Positions 25,380 to 35,688 of a stretch of DNA of 64,000 bases are shown one piece after another (the first letter of the stretch is position 1; the number at the start of each line of letters is the position of its first letter). Location of the stretch: NCBI GenBank assembly GCA_027077795.1, contig JALWTT010000015.1, positions 124,001 to 188,000 on the forward strand, written 5' to 3'. The position numbers were made by a program, and so were the translations under genes. This DNA is from Thermotogaceae bacterium. Lineage in GTDB: Bacteria; Thermotogota; Thermotogae; Thermotogales; Thermotogaceae. The notes under the pieces are model-generated. The model was not told the DNA's origin. It saw only the letters and a program-made list of their open reading frames with translations, and made no database searches.

Positions 25380-26703
25380 GGTTGTGATAATTGGAAAGCC
25401 CAACGTTGGGAAGAGTACGCTTTTCAACAGGTTAGTTAGGAAGAGGAAATCGATCGTTGATGATGTCCCGGGAGCCACCCGGGACATTGTTCGTGATGTG
25501 GTAGAAACGGAAGGTGGAGCATTTTATATGGTTGATACTGGCGGGGTATTTGAGAAACCCCCGGGAGAATTGGAGGAAAGGGTTAGACAAAGGGTTTTCG
25601 AGAGAATAGAAAATGCGGATATTGTATTGTTCTTGGTTGATGGAAGGAGAGCGCCTACTAGCGAGGATCATCATATAGCGGATATGCTGAGAAAATATTC
25701 TGAAAAAGTGATATTGGTCGCTACAAAGGTCGAAAACGATGAGATTTTCTTTGAAGTACTTCCGGAGATTTACTCGCTTGGATTCGGTGAACCGATCCCG
25801 GTATCCGCAGAGCACAAGAGGAACATAGATTTATTGCTTGATAGGATACTTGAAAAATTAGCGGGAATGGATGTGGATATGGGGATAGAAACCCCATCTG
25901 ATGATACGATCAAAGTAGCGATCCTTGGAAGACCAAATGCTGGGAAGTCTTCCCTCTTCAACTCTCTGCTGGGTCAGGAAAGGGCAATTGTTACCTCCAT
26001 TCCTGGCACCACCCGAGATTCCATAGATGAACTGGTGAAAATATCAGGGAAAAAGTATCTGTTCATAGACACAGCAGGTCTCAGAAGAAAATCTAAAATT
26101 TCTCCTAAAACCGTTGAAAAATACGGATCTTACAGGAGTGTTGATGCCCTTGAAAGAGCAGATGTCATAGTGCTAGTCATAGACTCTACCGAAGGTATCA
26201 CAAGGCAGGATCAAAGGCTAGCAGGTCTTGCCGAAAGAAAAGGAAAGGCTACCGTTGTGGCCTTCAACAAATGGGATCTCATGGACAACAGGAAAGAAAG
26301 GATAAAGGAGTACAAAGACATGTTTGAAGAGAAGTTGTATTTCGTGGATTACAGCCCGGTTGTTTTCACATCGGCAACTAGAAATTGGGGCCTTGGTGAG
26401 CTCCTTAAAGCGATTGATGATTCTTACAGATCTTACACAACGAAAGTATCCACCAGTCATGTAAACAGAGCTTTGGAGAAATTCTTGATGGTTTCTCCTC
26501 TTCCATCGAAGAAAGGAAGAAAGGTGAAAATATATTTTGGAATGCAGGTGGATATCAAGCCGCCTGTGTTCTTGTTCTTTTCAAATCACCCTGATGAAAT
26601 TTCAAAAAGCTATGTGAAATCTCTTCAGAGGATGATAAGAGAGGATATATACCCGTTCATCGGATCACCAGTGTTTATAAGGTTTAAAAGAAGCAAAAAA
26701 TAA
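25372..26703 (+). CDS. der: Ribosome-assembly GTPase Der (EngA)
   Basis: The 443-residue protein has two consecutive GTPase domains, with G1 motifs IIGKPNVGKSTLFNRL and ILGRPNAGKSSLFNSL and matching DTGG and DTAG G3 motifs. NKWDLMD is the second G4. The first G4 reads ATKVEND, which is degenerate from the usual NKxD. A KH-like C-terminal domain follows. Der acts in 50S maturation. The ATG at 25372 lies inside the end of the S1 gene (8-nt overlap). A weak hairpin (GTCGT/ACGAC, 26752-26765, then TTT) may end the operon. Confidence 0.96.
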   Translation: MAEVVIIGKPNVGKSTLFNRLVRKRKSIVDDVPGATRDIVRDVVETEGGAFYMVDTGGVFEKPPGELEERVRQRVFERIENADIVLFLVDGRRAPTSEDHHIADMLRKYSEKVILVATKVENDEIFFEVLPEIYSLGFGEPIPVSAEHKRNIDLLLDRILEKLAGMDVDMGIETPSDDTIKVAILGRPNAGKSSLFNSLLGQERAIVTSIPGTTRDSIDELVKISGKKYLFIDTAGLRRKSKISPKTVEKYGSYRSVDALERADVIVLVIDSTEGITRQDQRLAGLAERKGKATVVAFNKWDLMDNRKERIKEYKDMFEEKLYFVDYSPVVFTSATRNWGLGELLKAIDDSYRSYTTKVSTSHVNRALEKFLMVSPLPSKKGRKVKIYFGMQVDIKPPVFLFFSNHPDEISKSYVKSLQRMIREDIYPFIGSPVFIRFKRSKK

Positions 26704-26873
26704 TCTCATCGGTGAATATTCAAGCTAGTGGATTTGACCTCCCAGCTGCCTGTCGTGCTTACGACTTTCCGTTCCCGGGATACATGGTGCTAGGAATAAA
26801 TTAAATGATTCTTCAGATATCTCTTTGAGTCTTGATATAATTCATTCAACCACACCATCAGGGAGGGATTGGA
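26704..26873 (+). promoter_or_regulatory. Intergenic region with candidate arcC promoter
   Basis: The 170-bp gap holds TATAAT at 26836-26841 with TTCAGA 18 bp upstream (26812-26817, a 4/6 match to TTGACA). This would place the mRNA start some 25 bases before TTG 26874. A weak 5-bp hairpin at 26752-26765 precedes it. I see no RNA gene here. Confidence 0.45.
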
Positions 26874-27815
26874 TTGAGAAAAACCGCCGTTGTTGCAATC
26901 GGTGGAAATGCAGTGAACAGGCCGGGCGAGCCTGCTACCGCGGAGAACATGATTAAAAACCTAGCAGAAACAGCTGTCTATTTGGTGGACATGCTTGATG
27001 AATTCGATATTGTCATCACACATGGAAATGGCCCACAGGTTGGAAATCTACTTCTTCAGCAGGAATCTGCTAAAGATGTCATTCCACCTTTTCCACTCGA
27101 TGTGAACGACGCACAGACTCAAGGAAGCCTCGGGTACATGATAGCTCTAACGCTCCAGAATGAACTTATTAGAAAAGGAATGAAAAAAGAGGTGGCTGCA
27201 GTTGTAAGTAGACTCGTAGTTGATGAAAACGATCCAGCTTTTAAAGAACCCACGAAACCGGTTGGACCGTTTTACACACAAAGGGAAGCTGAAAACTTGA
27301 TGAAAGAAAAAGGATGGAAAATGGTAGAAGATGCCGGTAGAGGATGGAGAAGGGTTGTTCCTTCTCCATGGCCGCTGGATGTCGTGGAAAAAGATGTCAT
27401 AAAGACGCTCATGGAGAGAGATGTGATAACCATAGCGGCTGGTGGTGGAGGTATACCAGTTATCAGGGAGAAGGATGGAACTCTCAGAGGTGTCGAAGCA
27501 GTCATAGACAAAGACCGGGCATCGGCACTTCTGGCTATAGAACTCGATGTTGATATGTTGATAATACTCACCGGAGTTGAAAAGGTTTACTTGAATTTCG
27601 GTAAGCCTGATCAGAAAGCCCTGGATATTCTCACGGTAACTGAGGCGAAAAAGTATCTTGAAGCTGGTGAATTTCCAAAAGGTAGCATGGGACCAAAGAT
27701 AGAGGCATCGATAAAGTTCGTTGAAGCAACAGGGAGGGAAGCACTCATAACTGATATGACTAAACTAAAGGAAGCACTCGAGGGAAAAACAGGTACTAGA
27801 ATTGTAAAGGAATGA
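26874..27815 (+). CDS. arcC: Carbamate kinase
   Basis: The 313-residue amino-acid-kinase-fold protein begins AVVAIGGNAVNRPGEPAT and has ITHGNGPQVGNLLLQQE, AAGGGGIPVI, GVEAVIDKDRASALLA and GSMGPKIEA, all typical of ArcC. It makes ATP and carbamate from carbamoyl phosphate and ADP, or the reverse. No arginine deiminase or ornithine carbamoyltransferase gene is nearby. The start is TTG 26874 after AGGGAGG. It overlaps the acetyltransferase gene by 4 nt. Confidence 0.95.
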   Translation: MRKTAVVAIGGNAVNRPGEPATAENMIKNLAETAVYLVDMLDEFDIVITHGNGPQVGNLLLQQESAKDVIPPFPLDVNDAQTQGSLGYMIALTLQNELIRKGMKKEVAAVVSRLVVDENDPAFKEPTKPVGPFYTQREAENLMKEKGWKMVEDAGRGWRRVVPSPWPLDVVEKDVIKTLMERDVITIAAGGGGIPVIREKDGTLRGVEAVIDKDRASALLAIELDVDMLIILTGVEKVYLNFGKPDQKALDILTVTEAKKYLEAGEFPKGSMGPKIEASIKFVEATGREALITDMTKLKEALEGKTGTRIVKE

Positions 27816-28342
27816 TAGAGGAGTTCTTTCGCCTCAAGGATGGAAGGGTTGTACATATAAGAGAATCTCGCGTGGAGGATGCAGAGAGCCTCCACGCTTT
27901 TTACAAAGCTGTCACCACGGAGACAGAGTTCCTCATCACAGAACCTGACGAAGTTTTAGGGGTGGCGGAAGAAAGAGCCTTGATAAAAATATATCAAAAC
28001 CTGTTCAACCGCCTTTACCTAGTCGCACTGTATGGATCCAAGATAGTTGCAACTTTGAAAATAGCCGGAGCCAGAAGAAAGAGAATGTCACACACTGGGG
28101 AACTGAGTATAGCTGTCAGGAAGGATTTCTGGGGTCAAGGTCTCGGCAGAAGGATGATGGAGCTTGGCCTTGATTGGGCTGAAGGGATTCTCAAAAGAGT
28201 AGAACTGAATGTTGTTGATAATAACGAAAGAGCCATAAAGCTTTATGAGAATCTAGGTTTCAAGCTGGAGGGAATTAAAAAGAGAGCCGTTCGGCTCTCC
28301 GATGGTTTTCACGATATATACATAATGGCAAAGCTTTTCTAG
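27812..28342 (+). CDS. GNAT-family N-acetyltransferase
   Basis: The 176-residue protein has the acetyl-CoA binding signature in IAVRKDFWGQGLGRRMMELG (motif A, with Q/R-x-x-G-x-G) and a C-terminal NERAIKLYENLGFKLEG (motif B). The overall layout resembles RimJ/RimL or phosphinothricin acetyltransferase relatives that act on amino groups. The acceptor is unknown. It overlaps arcC by 4 nt, so it is translationally coupled to it, and it converges on the ferredoxin gene with a 2-bp gap. Confidence 0.85.
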   Translation: MIEEFFRLKDGRVVHIRESRVEDAESLHAFYKAVTTETEFLITEPDEVLGVAEERALIKIYQNLFNRLYLVALYGSKIVATLKIAGARRKRMSHTGELSIAVRKDFWGQGLGRRMMELGLDWAEGILKRVELNVVDNNERAIKLYENLGFKLEGIKKRAVRLSDGFHDIYIMAKLF

Positions 28343-28344
28343 TT

Positions 28345-28690
28345 TCACCACATGTCACGTCTCCTACCTCTTCCCAATCCGAAGCCGAATGTTCCTGCCC
28401 TCTGACCAGCTCTATTCCCACCTCTCACACCGAAACCTCTGCCCATTCCAAGGCCCCTACCCAGTCCTCTGCCTAGTCCTTTACCTCTACCCATTCCTCG
28501 AAGTGCTGGGTTTTCATAGTTTGGCCTTATTGCATTTTTTGGGCACTTTTCCATGCAAATACCACATCTCGTGCAGATGTATATCTATGTACGGATATCC
28601 ATCGCTTTCCAGCCTTATGGCACCTTCAACAGGGCAAACATTCACGCAAATTTTGCATTTTATACACTCTTCTTTCTTCACCCAGGGCAT
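28345..28690 (-). pseudogene. Ferredoxin (2x[4Fe-4S]) with Gly/Arg-rich tail, broken by a frameshift
   Basis: One frame encodes MPWVKKEECIKCKICVNVCP up to DGYPYIDI. A second frame continues ICTRCGICMEKCPKNAI and then a tail of GRG repeats ending RRRDMW. Joined, they form a normal two-cluster ferredoxin of about 115 residues. The break is near 28578-28586. The coding strand there reads GATATACATCTGC where GATATATACATCTGC would keep the frame, so two bases (TA) of a TATA run appear missing. ATG 28690 follows AGGATGTGAT. The tail resembles Gly/Arg-rich DUF5320-like proteins found beside Mrp-type ferredoxins. The defect could be real, programmed or a sequencing error. Confidence 0.75.
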
Positions 28691-28824
28691 ATTTATCACA
28701 TCCTCTCTATATTCAAAGCACATTATTCTACCCCCTAATAGTTAAAAATGGAACGAAAAGCTTATTAAAGCTATCTTTCAAAAGTTTTACAATTAAGTAA
28801 ATTGAGGTACTTTTTTTAACTTTC

Positions 28825-28833
28825 TGGTAAAAT
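28825..28833 (+). promoter_or_regulatory. Extended -10 promoter element upstream of ffh
   Basis: CTGGTAAAAT provides TGG-TAAAAT (TG-n extension plus -10 box, 28828-28833) 26 nt before the ffh start. A TTGAGG lies 20 bp upstream, a spacing that is too long to be convincing. The same TGGTAAAAT string precedes hrcA and gatB. Confidence 0.5.
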
Positions 28834-28858
28834 TTTGCGGGCGTTTGGAGGGGAGAGA

Positions 28859-30160
28859 ATGTTTGAGAGCCTTCAAGAAAAGCTATCCAGGGTTTTTAAG
28901 AGCATATCGGGGAAAGGGAGACTAACTGAGAGGAATATATCCGATGCTGTTCGGCAGGTTAAGCTGTCGCTTCTTGAAGCTGATGTCAATTACAAAGTTG
29001 TGAAGCACTTCATAAACTCCGTGAAGGAAAAAGCCCTGGGAGAGGAAGTTCTAAAGAGCTTCACCCCAGAGCAGCATTTTATAAAGATAATAAGAGACGA
29101 GCTCGTGAAGGTTATGGGAAATCGGGTAGAGGATCTCAAGCTCTCTGGAAGACCTGCTCCTGTAGTGCTTGTAGGGCTTCAAGGGTCTGGGAAGACAACC
29201 ACGGCTGCAAAACTGGCGGGTTATCTTAAGAAAGGCGGGAAAAAGCCTGTATTAGTCGCAGCAGACGTCTACAGGCCAGCTGCCATAGATCAGCTTGTGA
29301 AACTCGGAGATCAAATTGGGGTGGAAGTTTACGTGGGTGACAGGAGAAATCCGGAGAAAATCGTTGCTGAAGCTATGAATAAGGCGAAGGATGAATTCGA
29401 CGTGATGATAGTAGACACGGCTGGAAGACTTCATATAGATGAGGAAATGATGCAAGAGCTACTTAGAATCAAGGAAATTCTTCAACCTGATGAGACACTC
29501 CTTGTCGTTGACGCCATGATGGGGCAGGATGCAGTTAACTCCGCAAAGGTTTTCGATGATACGCTGGACTTGACAGGTTTTGTGGTGACCAAGCTTGATG
29601 GTGATGCCAGAGGTGGAGTAATACTCTCCATAAGCTATGTTCTAGGAAAACCTGTGAAGTTCGTTGGAGTCGGGGAGAAACTTGATGCCTTGGAGAAATT
29701 CTATCCAGATAGGATAGCTTCCAGGATCCTTGGAATGGGGGACGTGTTATCCCTCATTGAAAAGATGGAGAAAGAGTTGGATAGAGAGAAGATGGAGAAA
29801 ACTGCGAAAAAATTTTTAAAAGCGGAATTTACGTTAGAGGATTTTCTAGAACAGGTAAAGCAGATTAAGAAAATGGGGATCGATAAGATTGTTGAGATGC
29901 TTCCGTCTCAGCTGAAAACCCCGGATATGGATCTTGCCACAAGTGAGAAGGAACTGAAAAAGATTGAGGCGGTGATAAATTCCATGACCTCTGAGGAGAG
30001 GAGAAAGCCTTGGATAATAGATTACTCCAGAAAGAAAAGGATTTCAAAGGGAAGCGGGACGACTGTTCAGGATGTGAATAAACTCCTCAAGAGTTATGAT
30101 GAGATGAAAAAAATGATGAAAAGGTTTAAAAAGGGGAAAATGCCGTTCATCAAGTTCTGA
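28859..30160 (+). CDS. ffh: Signal recognition particle protein Ffh
   Basis: The 433-residue SRP54 GTPase has an N-domain starting [20 protein letters not shown] and a G-domain with [27 protein letters not shown] and [10 protein letters not shown]. The methionine-rich M-domain has [16 protein letters not shown] and a short basic C-terminus. It binds 4.5S RNA and signal peptides of nascent membrane proteins. The start ATG 28859 follows GGAGGGGAGAG. It leads the rpsP-khpA-rimM-trmD-rplS operon, the same order as in Thermotoga. Confidence 0.97.
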   Translation: MFESLQEKLSRVFKSISGKGRLTERNISDAVRQVKLSLLEADVNYKVVKHFINSVKEKALGEEVLKSFTPEQHFIKIIRDELVKVMGNRVEDLKLSGRPAPVVLVGLQGSGKTTTAAKLAGYLKKGGKKPVLVAADVYRPAAIDQLVKLGDQIGVEVYVGDRRNPEKIVAEAMNKAKDEFDVMIVDTAGRLHIDEEMMQELLRIKEILQPDETLLVVDAMMGQDAVNSAKVFDDTLDLTGFVVTKLDGDARGGVILSISYVLGKPVKFVGVGEKLDALEKFYPDRIASRILGMGDVLSLIEKMEKELDREKMEKTAKKFLKAEFTLEDFLEQVKQIKKMGIDKIVEMLPSQLKTPDMDLATSEKELKKIEAVINSMTSEERRKPWIIDYSRKKRISKGSGTTVQDVNKLLKSYDEMKKMMKRFKKGKMPFIKF

Positions 30161-30174
30161 CGGGAGGTGATTAT

Positions 30175-30468
30175 GTGGTAAGGATCAGACTTACCAGAAT
30201 GGGAAAGAGGAACAGACCCTTTTACAGAATAGTGGTTGTGGATCAGAGGAAGAAGAGAGATGGGGCCTACATAGAATCTCTGGGATATTATGACCCGGTT
30301 AGAGATCCAGCTGAGATGAAAGTTAATGTTGAAAAAGCCGTTGATTGGATACTAAAAGGTGCTCAACCAAGTAAAACTGTCAAGGACATATTCAAAAAAT
30401 TTGGTGTCATGAAAAAAGTCCATGAGATGAAGTACGGCGAGAAGTCCAAGGAGGTTGAAGGTGAATGA
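30175..30468 (+). CDS. rpsP: 30S ribosomal protein S16
   Basis: The 97-residue protein begins [20 protein letters not shown], the S16 signature, and continues [15 protein letters not shown]. It starts at GTG 30175 after GGGAGGTGA. S16 helps early 30S assembly. It overlaps khpA by 4 nt. Confidence 0.97.
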   Translation: MVRIRLTRMGKRNRPFYRIVVVDQRKKRDGAYIESLGYYDPVRDPAEMKVNVEKAVDWILKGAQPSKTVKDIFKKFGVMKKVHEMKYGEKSKEVEGE

Positions 30469-30692
30469 GATCCCTTCTTGAACATATACTCAAGGGGATC
30501 GTTCGCCACCCAGAGGATGTGGTTGTCGTAGAGCTCGAAGAGGATGGAAAGAAGGTGTTTGAGATAGTTGTGAACAGCGAAGACGTTGGACAAGTCATAG
30601 GAAAAGATGGAAGGACTATAAAGAGCATAAAGATATTGTTGTCATCCTTGACAGACGGAAAGGAGTTCACCTTGAAGGTGGTGAGGCCGTGA
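30465..30692 (+). CDS. khpA: KH-domain RNA-binding protein KhpA
   Basis: The 75-residue protein is a single KH domain with the GxxG loop in [15 protein letters not shown]. KhpA pairs with KhpB/Jag in many bacteria to bind RNAs. The partner is not in this window. The position between rpsP and rimM is typical. It overlaps both neighbours by 4 nt. Confidence 0.93.
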   Translation: MRSLLEHILKGIVRHPEDVVVVELEEDGKKVFEIVVNSEDVGQVIGKDGRTIKSIKILLSSLTDGKEFTLKVVRP

Positions 30693-31215
30693 ATCAGAGG
30701 ATCGAGAAGATCCTCAATGAAAGGATCCCAATAGGGATAGTTGGGAGGGTTCATGGCCTCGATGGGGAAGTGAGGTTCTTTCCATTCACAAACATACCGG
30801 AGATATTGGAAAACCTTGACGAAGTTTTCCTGTACAGCGATGAGAAAAAAAGGGGTTTTTTCTTGAAAGTGGAATCCATGAGGTTAGGGTCAAAGTCCAT
30901 ACTAATGAAGTTTCAAGAGTTCAACACCAGAGAAGATTCGAAAGTGTTAGAAGGCTTCAGAGTTTACATAAGAAAGGATGAGCTTCCCAGGCTTGAGGAA
31001 GGTGAGTACTACTATGAAGAGGTATACGGCTGTGAGGTTTACGAAGATGAGAAGGATATAGGAAAGGTAATAGACATAATAGAAACGGGGTCGAATGAAG
31101 TTTTGGTCGTTAGAAATGAGGAGAATGAAGAAACACTGATCCCTATGGTAAAAGATTACGTCGAGGAGATCGATGTCCAGAACAAGATCATAAGGGTAAA
31201 GAAGATGAAATGGAT

Positions 31216-31219
<4 letters not shown>
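30689..31219 (+). CDS. rimM: 16S rRNA processing protein RimM
   Basis: The 176-residue protein has the RimM N-domain (IPIGIVGRVHGLDGEVRFFP) and the PRC-barrel C-domain (YYYEEVYGCEVYEDEKDIGK). It assists 30S head maturation near S19. The start GTG 30689 overlaps the khpA stop, and its stop overlaps trmD. Confidence 0.95.
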
Positions 31220-32883
<1,664 letters not shown>

Positions 32884-32884
32884 T

Positions 32885-32908
32885 GCCACCCGCTCGGGTG
32901 GCTTTTTT
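32885..32908 (+). terminator. Intrinsic terminator after rplS
   Basis: GCCACCC and GGGTGGC form a 7-bp GC-rich stem with loop GCTC, followed by six T. This is the clearest intrinsic terminator in the window. Confidence 0.9.
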
Positions 32909-32925
32909 AAAGAGGGCCTTGTTCG

Positions 32926-32933
32926 GGTAAAAT
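32926..32933 (+). promoter_or_regulatory. Candidate -10 element (GGTAAAAT)
   Basis: GGGTAAAAT lies 20 nt before the next gene and just behind the rplS terminator. The -35 position falls on the terminator T-run. It shares GGTAAAAT with the ffh, hrcA and gatB promoters. Confidence 0.45.
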
Positions 32934-32952
32934 ACCACTAGGGGGTGGAAAT

Positions 32953-33339
32953 ATGAGGAAAGGAGAAAAGATATTGTCTTTTGTTAAGTATGAGAAAGAA
33001 ATAGAGAGTGATTATAGAAGAGCGCTAGAGGATACGAAAAGACCTGATGAGATACACAAGGTTTTTCGGGAATATGCCTTTAAAATCTTGAAAAACGTGA
33101 AGAAAGACATAAAGGAGGATATGATCGATTACTTGAAACTCACTCCCAACTCTGAGGAGCATTTTTCAGTTGGGGACGAACTCACAAAGCTTCTGGGAAA
33201 AGACTTATTGGGTAAAAGTGATCTTCTCGCAATACTAGGGAGGATGGCCATCTCAGCTGCTCACAGGTATATAAAGTTAAAGAGAGATGATGAGAGGACG
33301 GATCTGTTCAGGCTTGGAGAAGGTTCAAAAGCTCATTGA
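32953..33339 (+). CDS. Conserved-looking helical protein of unknown function
   Basis: The 128-residue protein is rich in charged residues and predicted helices (MRKGEKILSFVKYEKEIESD at the start). It has no signal peptide, membrane segment or recognisable catalytic motif. The start ATG 32953 follows AGGGGGTGG, and codon usage resembles its neighbours, so it is a real gene. It appears to be a single-gene unit, flanked by the rplS terminator and a 94-bp gap. I do not recognise the family. Confidence 0.75.
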   Translation: MRKGEKILSFVKYEKEIESDYRRALEDTKRPDEIHKVFREYAFKILKNVKKDIKEDMIDYLKLTPNSEEHFSVGDELTKLLGKDLLGKSDLLAILGRMAISAAHRYIKLKRDDERTDLFRLGEGSKAH

Positions 33340-33433
33340 GAAATGAAATCCAAGGTGCCCCTTTTTCTAAGGATTTTCTAAGAAATCCCTCCTAGAATCT
33401 CTCATGGAAAACCTACTGAAGGAGGGTGATATT

Positions 33434-34309
33434 ATGAAGAAAGTGCTGATAAGTCTCATTGCTGTTCTAGCAGTGTTTAGCTTTGCATTTGCACCAGAGA
33501 ATGAGGGACTTCTTCCTTTTATCTGGAAGAACCTGGAAACAGTCAACATTTCGGGTACAGCCACGGCTTTCGACGCCCATGATGGAAGATTGCTGGTGGA
33601 AATCACCACGGATAAGGGAAAGGTTTACTCCTTACTTCCAGTCGATATTATCTCCAAGAATGAACTTAGAATAGAACTCGGAAGTGATATCACGGTAACT
33701 GGTAAGAAAATTCCCAGTGGTGAGATGATCATGATTATCCCAGAAAAGATGGAGATAAATGGTGAGAAAATCCCGGCTTTCAGAAAACCTGTTGGAAAAG
33801 AGGAGGCACTCCGGTTCAGGAATAAAGGAGTTATGCCACCCCACAGGTCTCGTCACCCGGAATTTGGAAAAAATGTAGCATGGCTTGCCAGGTTAATATG
33901 GAACAACCTTCAAGATGTATCAGTCGTAGGGAAAGCAGCTGCTGTGGTCGAAAGAGGAGGAAAGTTCTTTTTGAAAGTTTCCAGTAGTGATGGAGATGTG
34001 TACACGATTTTCCCACTGCGTTTGCTGGCTTTAAAGGGTTTCGAGATAGATGAAAAAAGTCAAGTGCAGGTGTCCGGTAAAAAACTCGTGAGTGGCGACA
34101 TCGCCTTTATCCTACCTGAGAGGATAACGATTAATGGTAAGGCATATGATATAAAACAGATGATTGGAAGATTGATAAGGGATCGAGAGAAGAGGAAGAT
34201 CCAGGGAGGAAGGTTTGGAAACGAGACGGTTCCAAGGAAACCTCTCGAAAGAATGAGGTCACCACTTGAGGGAAGAAGGGCACCAACGCCTCCAAGACCT
34301 GGGTTCTGA
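33434..34309 (+). CDS. Secreted protein with two tandem OB-like repeats, unknown function
   Basis: The 291-residue protein has a Sec signal peptide (MKKVLISLIAVLAVFSFAFA) and no lipobox. Two similar segments of about 95 residues follow. Each has a WxNLxxVxxxGxAxA start, a VYSLLP/VYTIFP core, a VTGKK/VSGKK strand and an IPEKMEINGEK or LPERITINGKA end. The C-terminus is basic and proline-rich. The repeats look like small beta barrels of the OB or nucleic-acid-binding type, but sequence alone does not decide. The start ATG 33434 follows GGAGGGTGAT. The preceding 94 bp contain GGATTT/AAATCC as an inverted repeat (33371-33388). Confidence 0.75.
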   Translation: MKKVLISLIAVLAVFSFAFAPENEGLLPFIWKNLETVNISGTATAFDAHDGRLLVEITTDKGKVYSLLPVDIISKNELRIELGSDITVTGKKIPSGEMIMIIPEKMEINGEKIPAFRKPVGKEEALRFRNKGVMPPHRSRHPEFGKNVAWLARLIWNNLQDVSVVGKAAAVVERGGKFFLKVSSSDGDVYTIFPLRLLALKGFEIDEKSQVQVSGKKLVSGDIAFILPERITINGKAYDIKQMIGRLIRDREKRKIQGGRFGNETVPRKPLERMRSPLEGRRAPTPPRPGF

Positions 34310-34312
34310 AAA

Positions 34313-34337
34313 AATCGGGCGCGTGCGCGCCCGATTT
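34313..34337. terminator. Bidirectional terminator between the secreted protein gene and murC
   Basis: AATCGGGCGCG and CGCGCCCGATT pair perfectly over 11 bp around TG, flanked by A-rich and T-rich ends. It lies between two converging genes, and the murC stop codon begins within it, so it serves both strands. Confidence 0.85.
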
Positions 34338-35688
34338 ACTTTTGAACAAGTTTTCTCTCCCTTTTGAGTTTTTCCACAAACTTTCCCGAGTAGTATATTA
34401 TGTCCCCCGCACCAATGAACAGATAAACGGTTTCCTCCTCAGCTTCAAGAGTGTTTATAAAAGAATCAAGTTCATTCACGAAGACAGCCTTTCTCCCCAT
34501 TTCAGCCAGGTTGTTCACTATCATCTCAGCACTGATTCCCAAATCCTTTTCAAAGGCTCCGTATATTTCGGCTATGTATATCTCATCTGCCCCAAGCACT
34601 GCTTCAGCGAATTTCTCGTTTTCTCTCAAAGTTCTTGAATATCTGTGTGGTTGGAACACGGCAACAACCTTTTCGTCTGGGAAGACCTCCTTAACTGTTT
34701 TTATGAGGTTTTTCACCTCTTCCGGAGTGTGAGCATAGTCGTCGAGAACAAATATCCTCTCGCTTTCGGATGAGAACGAAATGGTGAATCTCCTGTAAAC
34801 ACTTTGAAAATCCGACAGAGAGGCAGCCACTTCGTCCGTGTCATGCCCCAGCGACGACAGGAGAGCAACAACAGAAAGAGCATTCAAGCAGTTGTGAAAA
34901 CCTGGAACTTGTAGCTCCATGACATGCAGTTTTCCGTGTGGATCCTCAAAAGAGAAACTTTGTATCCTCCTCAAAACTCTCCTCTCGAGAAATTTGAAGT
35001 CTCCTTTTCCAACTCCAAACGTGATTTTTCCAAGATCCGAGGTCAATTCATCGTCAGCAAATGTAACCACCACTCCTTTAGTATTGGATACAAGATCTAT
35101 GAAGGACTTCACATACTTTCTCCTATCCCCATAACTCTCCAAGTGATCTCCTCGAGCGTTGGTTATTATCAGGTGATCTATCTCGTAGCTCGAGAATGTT
35201 GGAACGCTCTCATCCAATTCGAACACTATCCCTTCCTCTCCGCCAGAGTAATTCCCGTACTCAAGATCTGGATGAATGCCTCCGAGGAATCCATAAGGTC
35301 TTTTCCCAAGCTTTCTCAGAGCGTGGTATACCATGGCTGTTGTCGTTGTCTTTCCATCCGTCCCGGTTATGGCAAAAGATGGATGAATATCTCTAACGAT
35401 ATCTCTCAGTGCTTCATCCCTAGCTATAACTGGTATTCCCATCTCTATGGATTTTCTAACTTCGGGATTATCCATCCCAACAGCTCTGGTTATGACTACT
35501 TTCTCCAAATCTGGCAGAATGAATTTTTCCGAGTGACCTATGTGGACTTCTATTCCCAGGCTTCTGAGGTAATCTGTTCTGTCATTGACCTCTATATTAC
35601 TTCCGGTGATCTCCTCCCCATTGAAAAACCAGTGCATGGCGAGAGCACTCATGCCGATTCCACCTATCCCAACCATATGTATTTTCAC
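34336..35688 (-). CDS. murC: UDP-N-acetylmuramate--L-alanine ligase
   Basis: The 450-residue Mur ligase has an N-terminal Rossmann domain (MVGIGGIGMSALAMHWFFNG), the P-loop AITGTDGKTTTTAMVYHAL and the Mur signature NARGDHLESYGD. A C-terminal domain carries YAHTPEEVKNLI and FQPHRYSR. It adds L-Ala to UDP-MurNAc. The P-loop has Asp where most MurC have His (GTHGKT). I recall the same variant in Thermotoga, so I do not treat it as a defect. It starts at GTG 35688 overlapping murG and is the last gene of the cell-wall operon. Confidence 0.96.
   Translation of the reverse strand: MKIHMVGIGGIGMSALAMHWFFNGEEITGSNIEVNDRTDYLRSLGIEVHIGHSEKFILPDLEKVVITRAVGMDNPEVRKSIEMGIPVIARDEALRDIVRDIHPSFAITGTDGKTTTTAMVYHALRKLGKRPYGFLGGIHPDLEYGNYSGGEEGIVFELDESVPTFSSYEIDHLIITNARGDHLESYGDRRKYVKSFIDLVSNTKGVVVTFADDELTSDLGKITFGVGKGDFKFLERRVLRRIQSFSFEDPHGKLHVMELQVPGFHNCLNALSVVALLSSLGHDTDEVAASLSDFQSVYRRFTISFSSESERIFVLDDYAHTPEEVKNLIKTVKEVFPDEKVVAVFQPHRYSRTLRENEKFAEAVLGADEIYIAEIYGAFEKDLGISAEMIVNNLAEMGRKAVFVNELDSFINTLEAEEETVYLFIGAGDIIYYSGKFVEKLKRERKLVQK

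Noticed and set aside
28345-28470. GLGRG repeats as a CRISPR-like or satellite array
   Set aside because: The repeats are short, irregular and encode the Gly/Arg tail of the ferredoxin. There are no spacers of constant length.
34336-35688. MurC P-loop with GTDGKT instead of GTHGKT
   Set aside because: From memory the characterised Thermotoga MurC has the same Asp and the same NARGDHLE motif, so it is a lineage feature and not a defect.
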